DNA of 64,000 nt from Fen-178 sp963722575 (GTDB lineage: Bacteria; Acidobacteriota; Terriglobia; Bryobacterales; Bryobacteraceae), in contig CAVRNR010000020.1 of assembly GCA_963722575.1 (NCBI GenBank), positions 340,903 through 404,902 on the forward strand, read 5' to 3'. Shown piece by piece: positions 45,070 to 53,473 of this stretch. Position 1 is the first letter of the stretch, and each line of letters opens with the position of its first letter. The notes below the pieces were generated by a model, which worked only from the letters and a program-made list of their open reading frames with translations, did not search any database and had not been told where the DNA came from. The translations under genes were made by a program, and so were the position numbers.

Positions 45070-46866
45070 TTACCAACCCACCGGCTTCCCCCGATTCTGC
45101 TCGTCCAGCCACTTCTGCAAGGGCGCAAAATAATCGCGAATCGCCGACGCGTCCATCTCGCGCGTGCCCGCTATCTTCTCCAGCGCATCCTGCCACGGGC
45201 GGCTCTGCCCCATTTCCAGCATGGCGTTCAGCCGGCTCCCCGCCGCCTTGTCGCCGAAAATGGAGCAACGGTTCAGCGGTCCGGTGCAGCCGGCCGCCTG
45301 CGCCAGCGCGCGGTGAAACTGAAACTGCAGGATGTCGGCCAGGAAGTACCGCATGTACGGCACATTGGCGGCCACGTGATATTTCGCTCCCGGATCGAAA
45401 TCCTCCTCGCCGCGCGGGGCGCCCGGCGGCGCGATTCCCTGGTACTTCTCCCGAAGCTGCCACCAGGTCTGGTTATACTTCTCGGGCGGAATCTCGCCCG
45501 AAAACACCTTCCAGCGCCACTGGTCGATCACCAGCCCGAAGGGCAGAAACGCGATCTTCTCCAGCGCCCGGTGCAGCAGCAGGCCGATGTCTTTGGAGGT
45601 ATCCGGGGCCTTGTCGAGCAGGCCCAGCTTCACCAGGTACTCGGGCGTGATGGAAAGCGCGATGGTATCCCCCACCGCCTCATGGAAACCGTCGTTGGCG
45701 CTGTCGCGGAATAAAGGCGGCTGCCCGCTGTAAGCGCGCTGGTAAAAGTTGTGGCCCAGTTCGTGGTGGATAGTCAGGAAGTCCTCGCCCGTAATCTGGA
45801 TGCACATCTTCAGCCGCACATCGTCGACCATGTCGATGTCCCATGCGCTGGCATGGCACACCACGTCCCGGTCCCTGGGCTTGAGGAACAGCGAACGCTC
45901 CCAGAAGGTCTGCGGCAGCGGATCGAATCCCAGCGAGACGAAAAAGTTCTCGCCGTACTTCACCATCTGCTTCCAGTCGGTGTTGCGCTTCTTGAGCAGC
46001 GCGGTCAGATCGTAGCCCGGGTCGGCATTGGCCGGCGCCACCAGCGGATAGATGTTCTCCCACTCCTGCGCCCACATGTTGCCCAGCAGGCCGGCGGGGA
46101 TCGGCCCGCTGGCGGGAACCGCGTCGCCGTATTTTTCCCTCAGCTTGGCCCGCACGTAGGCATGCAGCGACAAATACAGCGGCCGCACCTGTTCCCATAG
46201 CCGGTCGAGTTCGGCGGCGAAAGCGTCCGGCGGCATGTCGTACTTGGCCCGCCACATGGCGCCATTGTCCTTAAACCCGAGCTGCCGCGCGCCCTTGTTC
46301 GCCAGCTCCACGTAGCGCACGAAATCCTGGCGCATGGGGCGCGCGATGGCGTGCCAGCCGGTCCACGCATCCAGAAGCTGCTTGGGATCGCGGCTCTGGG
46401 CGAGAATGTCGCTCAACTGGTCCAGGTCCTTGCAACTGGCCGGCCCGTTGGGGCAATACTTGCCCTTCCCGTAGGTCCCTTCCATGCCCGCGACAATGCG
46501 CGTCAGCTCTTCGCTCTCCTTGGGATCGGAGGGCGTGGCGATGGTCAGCGACAGTTTCAGTAGCTTGATTTTGCGCGCCGTCACCGGGTCGAGCTGCACG
46601 CCGTCGAACCGCGTCGACTGCTTGGCATACTCCACCGTGGCCGCGATGGCGCGCTCGTCGAGCTTGGCCGAGAGGGTTTCGGTGTCGTCGGTGATGTAGG
46701 TGGACTTGACCCAGTCCGCGCGCGCCGAGTCGACATTCAGGACCAGCAGCTTCTGCTCCGCATCATCGATGAACTTGCGCGCTTCCTCGGGGGTCGGCTT
46801 GCGCGCCGTGCAACACGCCAGGGCCGCCAGGGAGCAAGTAAGGCATACCACACCGCGAATCGTCAT
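45070..46866 (-). CDS. M2 family metallopeptidase (angiotensin-converting-enzyme-like)
   Basis: A 598-residue peptidase with an N-terminal lipoprotein-like signal (LAALACCTA, Cys at the lipobox position). The zinc site HHELGH in TIHHELGHNFYQ (about residue 366) and the third ligand Glu in GFHEAVGDTIALS match the M2 family of dipeptidyl carboxypeptidases. Other family segments are WDIDMVDDVRLKMC and PYMRYFLADILQFQFHRAL. It would trim dipeptides from the C-terminus of peptides in the periplasm. Length is normal for a one-domain bacterial ACE homologue. Confidence 0.92.
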   Translation of the reverse strand: MTIRGVVCLTCSLAALACCTARKPTPEEARKFIDDAEQKLLVLNVDSARADWVKSTYITDDTETLSAKLDERAIAATVEYAKQSTRFDGVQLDPVTARKIKLLKLSLTIATPSDPKESEELTRIVAGMEGTYGKGKYCPNGPASCKDLDQLSDILAQSRDPKQLLDAWTGWHAIARPMRQDFVRYVELANKGARQLGFKDNGAMWRAKYDMPPDAFAAELDRLWEQVRPLYLSLHAYVRAKLREKYGDAVPASGPIPAGLLGNMWAQEWENIYPLVAPANADPGYDLTALLKKRNTDWKQMVKYGENFFVSLGFDPLPQTFWERSLFLKPRDRDVVCHASAWDIDMVDDVRLKMCIQITGEDFLTIHHELGHNFYQRAYSGQPPLFRDSANDGFHEAVGDTIALSITPEYLVKLGLLDKAPDTSKDIGLLLHRALEKIAFLPFGLVIDQWRWKVFSGEIPPEKYNQTWWQLREKYQGIAPPGAPRGEEDFDPGAKYHVAANVPYMRYFLADILQFQFHRALAQAAGCTGPLNRCSIFGDKAAGSRLNAMLEMGQSRPWQDALEKIAGTREMDASAIRDYFAPLQKWLDEQNRGKPVGW

Positions 46867-46937
46867 GCTTACACCTTAGCGCGATTTTGCGAGAGCGCCG
46901 GCATCGTGCTAGCATCGGATTATCCGCCTGACAATGC

Positions 46938-47014
<77 letters not shown>

Positions 47015-47024
47015 TTCCTTTCAA

Positions 47025-48185
47025 TCACTTAGCTTCCTCGGTCGCAACGTTTTTGGGCTCATTTTTGCCCGCGTGAAGTAGGCGTGAACTAGATGCATTG
47101 TCTCCGCCTTCGCCGGCCTCCTTCAGCACCCCTGCAATCAGATCGACCGTTTTGCGCTTCAGCTCTTCCCGGAGATGCTGGTAGCGTCGCAGTTCCCGGC
47201 TCTTGTGCCCAGTCAGCAGGCCGATGATATTGTCCTCGATGCCGGCGCTGGTCAGAGTGGAGGCCGCGAAATGGCGGAGATCGTGGATCCGAAGGGCCGC
47301 CACCCCAGCGAGCTTCGCCACACGCCGGAACCTCTTCCCGAAGTCCCAGGCGTGCGGCCTTTTGAAATTACCTTGGAACCGGGGATTGGGCTTGGCCGGA
47401 AACACGTATTCGTGGCGGCCGTAGCTTGGCAAGGCCCGGAGGGCGGCGACGGCCATGTCTGGCAGTTGAATTCGCTTCGGTTCATCGTTTTTCGTCTGCC
47501 GGACGTATACGCAAGGATTCCCGGAATCGAGATCGATGTCGCTCCATTTTCGGCTCAGGATTTCGCCCTTCCGCATTCCGGTGGTCGTCGCGAGCACCAG
47601 AAAAGCCTTTAGCTCCAGGTCGCCCTTCTCTTCGCATACGCGGATCATTGCAACGATCTCTTCGGGCTCCGGAAATCGGTCCCGGCCCGGAGGTTCCTTC
47701 TCCTGCGGGACGACACTCACCGGGTTCTTGTCGTATTTCTCGAAGCGAATGGCATAGTTGAAAACGCTGCAAAGGATCGTCCGGCACTGGTTGATGCTCG
47801 ATGCCCCAAGGCCTTCCTCTCGGAGATCTGCCAGGAAGCCGCGGACTGCATCCGGAGTGATCTCTCGCGCTCTCTTCTTGTTGAATCGGGAGAGAATGCG
47901 CGGGGTCCTGTATTCAAATTTGCTTCGGGTCCGGCTCCCGTGATTGCTCCACCAGTCATTGAAGAGGTCGATGAATTTAACACCTTCGAAGCTGAGCGAG
48001 GTGAAGCGCCTCTTCATCGCCACATCCGTACGGGCTTGGGCGAGCATCAGCTCTGCCGCGTTCACATTGGTCTGGTGGGTATTCTCGCGGATGATCCTGC
48101 CATGCTCGTTCTTGTAGCAGATGTACAACGAGCCCGACTCACGGACGTGGATGCCTTTGGGCAATTTCCTACGCGGTTTGGGCAT
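47025..48185 (-). CDS. Tyrosine-type site-specific integrase
   Basis: A 386-residue phage-type recombinase. It has an N-terminal arm-binding part, a SAM-like core-binding domain (FIDLFNDWWSNHGS to PVSVVPQ) and a catalytic domain with Arg in TTGMRKGEILSRKWSDID, the His-x-x-Arg box in IHDLRHFAASTL, His in GLLTGHKSREL and the nucleophile Tyr in RRYQHLREEL. Its end points at the adjacent tRNA-Asp. It would integrate and excise the island. The start overlaps the excisionase-like gene by 17 bp. Confidence 0.94.
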   Translation of the reverse strand: MPKPRRKLPKGIHVRESGSLYICYKNEHGRIIRENTHQTNVNAAELMLAQARTDVAMKRRFTSLSFEGVKFIDLFNDWWSNHGSRTRSKFEYRTPRILSRFNKKRAREITPDAVRGFLADLREEGLGASSINQCRTILCSVFNYAIRFEKYDKNPVSVVPQEKEPPGRDRFPEPEEIVAMIRVCEEKGDLELKAFLVLATTTGMRKGEILSRKWSDIDLDSGNPCVYVRQTKNDEPKRIQLPDMAVAALRALPSYGRHEYVFPAKPNPRFQGNFKRPHAWDFGKRFRRVAKLAGVAALRIHDLRHFAASTLTSAGIEDNIIGLLTGHKSRELRRYQHLREELKRKTVDLIAGVLKEAGEGGDNASSSRLLHAGKNEPKNVATEEAK

Positions 48186-48402
48186 TTACCACCCCATGAG
48201 GCACGCGGATCGGCTTGACGGTGCGCTTCCGCATCCACTCGAAGATTTCTGAGCGAAAGAACCGAACTTCCGACCAGGCTCCTCGTCTGGGAAGCGGGGC
48301 GTACGGGATCGATCCTTCGGACATCCATCGCTCAACCGTGCGCTCGCTTACCTGCAGGAGTTCCGCAACGTCGCGTTTCGTAAGAATGTCACCGCTGCTC
48401 AT
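48169..48402 (-). CDS. Excisionase-like helix-turn-helix protein
   Basis: A 77-residue MerR/AlpA-type DNA-binding protein: ILTKRDVAELLQVSERTVER then WMSEGSIPYAPLP and the wing EVRFFRSEIFEWMRKR. Such proteins next to an integrase usually act as recombination directionality factors. It overlaps the integrase gene start, so the two are probably expressed together. Confidence 0.85.
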   Translation of the reverse strand: MSSGDILTKRDVAELLQVSERTVERWMSEGSIPYAPLPRRGAWSEVRFFRSEIFEWMRKRTVKPIRVPHGVVNAQTA

Positions 48403-48489
48403 TGGCGCTCCTTATTCGTGCCGGCCCTCTCGTGCGAGGAATCCTACGGAGAGCTACTACGGCAAACGAACAGGTCTCGAAATCTCGGC

Positions 48490-48783
48490 TCATCCCCTCG
48501 CCTCCTCCGGCCTCCCGTTCTGGGGAGGAGGAGCCATTCGAGACCGTACCTGAAAACGGCGGTCGAGCGCTTCGAGGCGTTCGAGCGCATCCAGCAATTC
48601 CAGGCCTGCCTCGCGCATCGTGCTGCAGGGCCTGGCGAACTGTTCCGTGTGCTTGATTGCGAACTTGATTCGGTCAATCGCGACGCGAGCTTGGTAGGCC
48701 ATCTCGAATTCCATCGCCGATGGCCGCGACTGGACGTCGGCTTCGATGGCCTCAATGATCTGGTGCATGATTTCCGACCTCAT
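48490..48783 (-). CDS. Small hypothetical protein, helical
   Basis: A start at 48783 gives 97 residues that look mostly helical (MRSEIMHQIIEAIEADVQSR, AGLELLDALERLEALDRRF). No family is recognised. It lies upstream of the excisionase gene on the same strand and shares its upstream region, including a 7-bp dyad at 48850, with the divergent toroid-protein gene. It may be an island regulator or accessory gene. Confidence 0.45.
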   Translation of the reverse strand: MRSEIMHQIIEAIEADVQSRPSAMEFEMAYQARVAIDRIKFAIKHTEQFARPCSTMREAGLELLDALERLEALDRRFQVRSRMAPPPQNGRPEEARG

Positions 48784-48849
48784 AGACTCTCGCCCACCGG
48801 TGGGTGTGTCGGCCCGCCATAGAGCAATAGTAGGGCAGACTACGCAACT

Positions 48850-48874
48850 CGCCAAAAGCCAAGGCGATTTGGCG
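48850..48874. promoter_or_regulatory. Operator-like dyad between divergent island genes
   Basis: CGCCAAA, 11 nt, TTTGGCG: a perfect 7-bp inverted repeat with one helical-turn spacing between arms. It lies 35 bp upstream of the toroid-protein start and 66 bp upstream of the hypothetical gene. It is a good site for a dimeric repressor. Confidence 0.45.
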
Positions 48875-48909
48875 TCCAACTGGTTCTGGGGTACAACGCA
48901 AATGAAAGC

Positions 48910-49881
48910 ATGAACAGGCCATTAACGGGTTTAGAGCGACAGCGTCTGGCGCGGTGCCGGCTCCTCGCGGAACTCCGTCATCGTCGCCTCTTGCGCCCTG
49001 GTGGGTGGAGCCATTGCGGCACGCAGTTCGGGACCGAACCGACTTCGTTGGCGCTACTGGCCCTGTACTCGTCTCCGTCCGGCTCGACGGTGACGAGAGA
49101 GGAACTGGAGCCATTGCTCGCGTGCCGACGGCCCAATGGGCTTTGGCCGGCAGTCAGCGTTGGGGCGGCGGGCGTGAGTTTCTGGGCGACCGCAATGGCG
49201 GTCAACACGCTCATGACTCTGGGGGCCACTCCGGAGACATTCCGTTCTTCGCTTGACGCCCTGGTTCATTGCCGGCCCCTGGAGGCTTCGTGGCTTGTCC
49301 GGCTGAAATTCCGGCTCTCAGACCGGCAAGTTCGGTTTGATCCCACGAAGTATGGCTGGCCGTGGGTCCCCGACACGGTGAGTTGGGTGGTGCCGACATC
49401 GATGGCGCTCATCACTCTGGGACGCGCAAAGAGACACGGACTGATCCGCGGCAGCGAATTCGAGAAAAGGCTGCGCCTCGGAGCGGAAATGCTCCTCGAT
49501 CGGGCCTGCCCGGAAGGCGGCTGGAACGCAGGCAACGCTGTCGTCTACGGTGTTCCTTTGCGACCTCACATTGATGCTACAGCTCTCGCACTGGCTGCGC
49601 TCCGGTTTCACTATCACCTGCCGATCGTGCGCAACTCCCTGACCTGGATGTTGAATCGCATCGATTGCCCTTCGGCGTACAGTCTGGCATGGGTGATCCT
49701 CGCCGCTGCCGCGTACAAGGACGTGAGATCGGACGTCTCTCCAACGCTCGATATGGCGCGCGACCGTCTGGCCACACTGGTCGAAGATCCCAGGGCCGTC
49801 GAGGATACATCCACAGTCGCGTTGGCCGCTCTCGCACTGGGACCGGAAAACACGAACAACCCATTCGAGGTGGAAGTGTGA
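48910..49881 (+). CDS. Terpenoid-cyclase-like (alpha/alpha toroid) protein
   Basis: A 323-residue protein with several QW-like repeat units as in prenyltransferase/squalene-oxidase folds, for example EEL-PLLACRRPNGLWPAVSVG and CPEGGWNAGNAVVYGVPLRP followed by HIDATALALAALRFH. The catalytic DxDD of hopene cyclases is not seen, so cyclase activity is doubtful; a binding or scaffold role is as likely. No signal peptide is apparent. The stop overlaps the GTG start of the next gene (GTGA), so the two are translationally coupled and probably act together. Confidence 0.7.
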   Translation: MNRPLTGLERQRLARCRLLAELRHRRLLRPGGWSHCGTQFGTEPTSLALLALYSSPSGSTVTREELEPLLACRRPNGLWPAVSVGAAGVSFWATAMAVNTLMTLGATPETFRSSLDALVHCRPLEASWLVRLKFRLSDRQVRFDPTKYGWPWVPDTVSWVVPTSMALITLGRAKRHGLIRGSEFEKRLRLGAEMLLDRACPEGGWNAGNAVVYGVPLRPHIDATALALAALRFHYHLPIVRNSLTWMLNRIDCPSAYSLAWVILAAAAYKDVRSDVSPTLDMARDRLATLVEDPRAVEDTSTVALAALALGPENTNNPFEVEV

Positions 49882-50862
49882 GCCCCCTCACGAGCCGACG
49901 GGCCTTCGGTGGCGCCCTCCTCACCGGGACGGGCGCCCTGGCTGTCCGGCAACTGTGTTCCACTGGTTTCCTTCGGGACCGCCGCAGAACGTCGATCCCG
50001 CGTTGCGATTCTTCATGGAGATTCCTACGACGGCCCGCTGGACCGCACGCTGATCGAAGGCCTCCGTTTGTTCGATCTGAACATCCGCGGCAAGACCGTA
50101 CTGCTGAAGCCGAACCTGGTGGAGTACATCCCAGGCGCCGAAGTGAACACGAACCCTCGTCTGGTGGGAGCCACGGCGAGCGCTTTCCTCGCCTTGGGAG
50201 CGAAAACCGTCCTCGTCGGTGAAGGACCGGGCCACCAGCGGGATACGGTGCTTGTTCTGGCCGAGGGCGGATTGGAAGCGGAACTTCGCGAGAGGCGAAT
50301 CCGATTCGTGGATTTGAACCGCGATGAGATCCGGAAAGTGCCGCTGGAAACTTCCTTCACCGGCCTCGATTGCTTGTGGCTCCCACGTGCGATCTTGACC
50401 AGCGACTTTGTCGTTTCCATGCCCAAGTTGAAAACGCACCACTGGGCGGGGGTCACGCTGAGTATGAAGAACCTGTTCGGCATAATGCCGGGCGTGGCTT
50501 ATGGCTGGCCGAAGAACCTGCTGCACTGGAAAGGCATCGATCGAAGCATCCTCGACATTAACGCCGCGGTTCCGGCGCATTTCGTCATTGCCGACGGGAT
50601 CATTGGCATGGAAGGCAACGGGCCGCTGCATGGCGCTCCGCGCGATCTCGGGCGGGTCGTGTTGGCTGACGATCCCGTCGCCGCCGATTTCGTATGCACC
50701 CGCCTGATGGGGCTCAACCCGCTGCGCCTGAACTATCTGGCTCAAGCCGCCGAGTTCCTCGGCAACGGAGCGGCTGAGCGCATCGTGCACTTGGGAGAAA
50801 CGCTGCCACCCGCTATGCAGCCGTTCGCGGTTCTGCCTGAGTTTGCTCACCTGCACCTTTAG
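49878..50862 (+). pseudogene. Tat-exported DUF362 domain protein with a frameshift after the signal
   Basis: The GTG at 49878, overlapping the upstream stop, begins a twin-arginine-like signal (VSPLTSRRAFGGALLTGTGA), but this frame soon leaves the family. The DUF362 domain itself (RVAILHGDSYDGPLDRTLIE, KTVLLKPNLVEYIPGAEVNT, VVSMPKLKTHHWAGVTLSMK, LADDPVAADFVCTRLMG) is in the +1 frame and ends at 50862. The shift lies between about 49950 and 49985. If a GTG at 49909 is used instead, a cytoplasmic protein without the signal results. DUF362 proteins are uncharacterised; some carry iron-sulfur clusters, but no Cys cluster is seen here. Confidence 0.75.
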
Positions 50863-51005
50863 GTTCCGTTGCCCGAAATTCCGAGAATCTCGGCCCGGCT
50901 GTTGGATTTGGCCATGACAATTGACTCCCCCGGGGGCGGAGACGAGGGGTTTTTCGGCGAAAACCGAATCTTCCCATAGAATCCTGGCTGAGGGTACAAA
51001 CTAAC

Positions 51006-51938
51006 GTGTTTCCGTCGATCGATGAGCTGCGCCAGAAATTCCAGGAAGCCAAGTACATCGTTGATGAAGTCACGCTCTCCCAGGTGTACATAACGGGAGA
51101 ACTAAGGAAGCCGGTTCTGATTGAAGGCCCGCCCGGCTGCGGCAAGACGGAGCTTGCAAAGGCCTTGGCGTTTGCCCTTGACACGGTCATGGAGCGGCTT
51201 CAGTGCTACCCGGGAATCGACGAAGAGAAAGCCATTGGAAAGTTCGATACCGCCCTGCAGAGGCTCTTCCTCGAAACACAGGCGGATCAGCTCGGAACGG
51301 ACTGGGAGTTCATTCGGGGCCGGCTTCACACCATGGACTTCTTCGTTCAAGGCCCCATCATGCGCGCGCTGCAGCACACGCCGAAACCGTGCGTCCTGCT
51401 GATCGATGAGGTGGACAAGGTGGACGAGGAGTTCGAATCGATGCTCCTCGAAGTCCTTTCGGACTGGCAACTCTCAATCCCGCGGCTTGGGACCGTGCCG
51501 CACAAGACAATCCCGTTTGTAATCCTCACCTCGAATGAAGTCCGGCGCATTGGCGACCCACTGCGGCGCCGGTGCGCCTATTTCAGAGCTGAATTCCCGA
51601 CCGTCGGGCGAGAGGCAGAGATTCTGAAAACGCGGAGCAGAACGGGGAGCGCCACGCTGCAGCGACAAATCGCCGGCCTTTCGTATGCACTCCGGGCTTA
51701 CCGAATGGAAAAGCCTCCGTCAATAGCGGAGATTCTGGAGCTTGAGCAGGTGCTCCACATCATGGGCATCAACGAACTTGATGCGGGGATGCGGGATCTT
51801 CTGCTGCCCTTCCTGGCAAAGACCAAAGAAGACCGGAAGCAATTGACGCTTCAGGACGGGTTTGCCTCCCTTGTATTGAATGCGAAATCCCACGCCTCAA
51901 GAATCAGCGCTGTCGACCTGGTGGAGGCCGGAACGTGA
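51006..51938 (+). CDS. MoxR-type AAA+ ATPase
   Basis: A GTG start gives 310 residues of a single AAA+ module: Walker A GPPGCGKTELAKALA (about residues 41-48), Walker B CVLLIDEVDKVDEEFES, sensor and arginine-finger region LTSNEVRRIGDPLRRRC, then a helical lid. MoxR-type ATPases usually act as chaperones with a VWA-domain partner, but none is seen here. Its stop overlaps the start of the lytic transglycosylase gene by 4 bp. It heads the VirB-like gene run, so it may help assemble or activate that machine. Confidence 0.85.
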   Translation: MFPSIDELRQKFQEAKYIVDEVTLSQVYITGELRKPVLIEGPPGCGKTELAKALAFALDTVMERLQCYPGIDEEKAIGKFDTALQRLFLETQADQLGTDWEFIRGRLHTMDFFVQGPIMRALQHTPKPCVLLIDEVDKVDEEFESMLLEVLSDWQLSIPRLGTVPHKTIPFVILTSNEVRRIGDPLRRRCAYFRAEFPTVGREAEILKTRSRTGSATLQRQIAGLSYALRAYRMEKPPSIAEILELEQVLHIMGINELDAGMRDLLLPFLAKTKEDRKQLTLQDGFASLVLNAKSHASRISAVDLVEAGT

Positions 51939-52456
51939 AGACAGCGTTTCTATTCGCGTTGCTATGTTGTGCCGCCCGGGGCGCTCAGCCCGCCTGTGCG
52001 GCGGCGCCAGCGATTGCGCGACTCGATATCGAGATGTGTTGGGCCGAGTACTACGCGCGGGCGTTCGGCGTCCCCCTGGAATTCGTGCAAGCTGTTATCG
52101 ACGTCGAATCGGCTTGGCGTCCCGACGCGATTTCCACGAAGGGAGCAGCAGGGCTCATGCAGCTCACGGTGCCGACCGCGTTCACCTTCGGCGTGACCAA
52201 CCGTTTCCTGGTCGCGGAAAACATTCGCGGAGGGGTTGCCTACCTTGCGTATTTGATTCGGCAGTTCGAAGGCGAGCTCCGGCTCGTGGCAGCCGCCTAC
52301 TATGCCGGCGAGAAGCGAATCAGGAAGCAAGGGCTCGGATGCGCCGATGCGGACATCTATTGCTACGTCTGCGAAGTCCAACGGTTCTATCGGAAACGGC
52401 AGATGGTAGCGAGGACCACTGCCCGGAACTCAACCAAAGGAGCAGAACACCCATGA
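51935..52456 (+). CDS. Lytic transglycosylase (VirB1-like)
   Basis: A 173-residue exported SLT-domain protein. Signal peptide at 1-22 or so; catalytic Glu in FVQAVIDVESAWRPDAIS; the GLMQL motif in KGAAGLMQLTVPTAFTFG; and a later LVAAAYYAGEKRI segment (the AAYNAG motif variant). It cuts peptidoglycan strands to open a passage. It overlaps both neighbours by 4 bp and is directly followed by virB9- and virB10-like genes, so it is probably the local wall-opening enzyme of that apparatus. Confidence 0.88.
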   Translation: MKTAFLFALLCCAARGAQPACAAAPAIARLDIEMCWAEYYARAFGVPLEFVQAVIDVESAWRPDAISTKGAAGLMQLTVPTAFTFGVTNRFLVAENIRGGVAYLAYLIRQFEGELRLVAAAYYAGEKRIRKQGLGCADADIYCYVCEVQRFYRKRQMVARTTARNSTKGAEHP

Positions 52457-53472
52457 AGAGTCTGAAAATGGCGATCGGCGGCGTCTGTGTGTGTTTGATT
52501 GCCGGCGCCCAGGTTCCTGAAGTCCGACCGCAAGTGGCGGGCCGAGCGGTTCAGGAAGGCCAAATCACGGTGGTGTACCTGGCACCGCGATTTGCGACGG
52601 CGATTCGAATGCCGGACGCGGTGAATTCCGTCGTGCTCGGCGATCCCGATTCATTCACAGCCGAGCACTCCGAACGAGAGCCGCAAATCGTTTTCGTTAA
52701 GCCCATTACGGCAAAGGCGGTGCAGACGAATCTCCTCATTTCGACTGCCCACGGATATCAGGCCAATCTGTTGCTGATCAGCCGAGGCGAAGCGGCAGGG
52801 ACGCAGCCAGATGTCGATTTCATGATGCGGTACCGCCCGGCCGGGAGGTTTGTCATCGAGCCGAGCGCGCCTTCTCTATCGATCGCGCAGACCGTAGCAT
52901 TGCCAACGACTGGCCAGGCGGCGGAACCGCCGAAAATCCCCTCGGCGGCAACGCCGTCCGACGTTCGGCCGGCTGCGCAGAATGCCGACGCAGCACTGGG
53001 CTTCGATGCCTTACTGGAACGGCAGCGGCGGGCTCCGCTACCGGCTCTCTACGGTGAGAAGCCGGGGACCGCCCCTCCAGGTAAACAGATTCTGAAGGCC
53101 GGCGTCAGCGAGGTCATCGATGAGGGGAAGGAGGTGGTAGTGCTGTTTTCCGTGGTAAACGTGCAAAACCACGCGGTCGAGCTGATGCCGCCCCAAGTGC
53201 AATTGGGGGGCAAGGTGAAAAAGGGGACGATCGTGCGCCACACCGTCTGGTCCAATTCCGAGCAGTTGCCCGTGGAAGACTTCCGCATGAGCCAACGTCG
53301 GATCGGCCCCGGCGAGCGTGCCGATGGCGTCTTGATTTTCCAGCGACCGAGCTTCAAGCAGTCCAACGAAACCCTGTTGCTTCAGGTGGCCGATTCCGGA
53401 GCTGTCGACCGGCCGGCCCTGGCGCCGATCGGTTTCGGAATCAGCAGTCTTCGAGAGAAAGGAGCCGAATAG
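52453..53472 (+). CDS. VirB9/TrbG-like envelope protein
   Basis: The ATG at 52453 overlaps the upstream stop and begins a signal peptide (MKSLKMAIGGVCVCLIAGAQ). The 339-residue product has the VirB9 N-terminal core: TVVYLAPRFATAIRMPDAVN, SVVLGDPDSFTAEH and a KAVQTNLLISTAHGYQANLL segment. A Pro/Ala linker (about 130-185) leads to a second beta-rich domain (EVVVLFSVVNVQNHAVELMP onwards). In type IV secretion systems VirB9 joins VirB7 and VirB10 in the outer-membrane core complex. The C-terminal part is longer and less typical than in classical VirB9. Confidence 0.78.
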   Translation: MKSLKMAIGGVCVCLIAGAQVPEVRPQVAGRAVQEGQITVVYLAPRFATAIRMPDAVNSVVLGDPDSFTAEHSEREPQIVFVKPITAKAVQTNLLISTAHGYQANLLLISRGEAAGTQPDVDFMMRYRPAGRFVIEPSAPSLSIAQTVALPTTGQAAEPPKIPSAATPSDVRPAAQNADAALGFDALLERQRRAPLPALYGEKPGTAPPGKQILKAGVSEVIDEGKEVVVLFSVVNVQNHAVELMPPQVQLGGKVKKGTIVRHTVWSNSEQLPVEDFRMSQRRIGPGERADGVLIFQRPSFKQSNETLLLQVADSGAVDRPALAPIGFGISSLREKGAE

Positions 53473-53473
53473 A

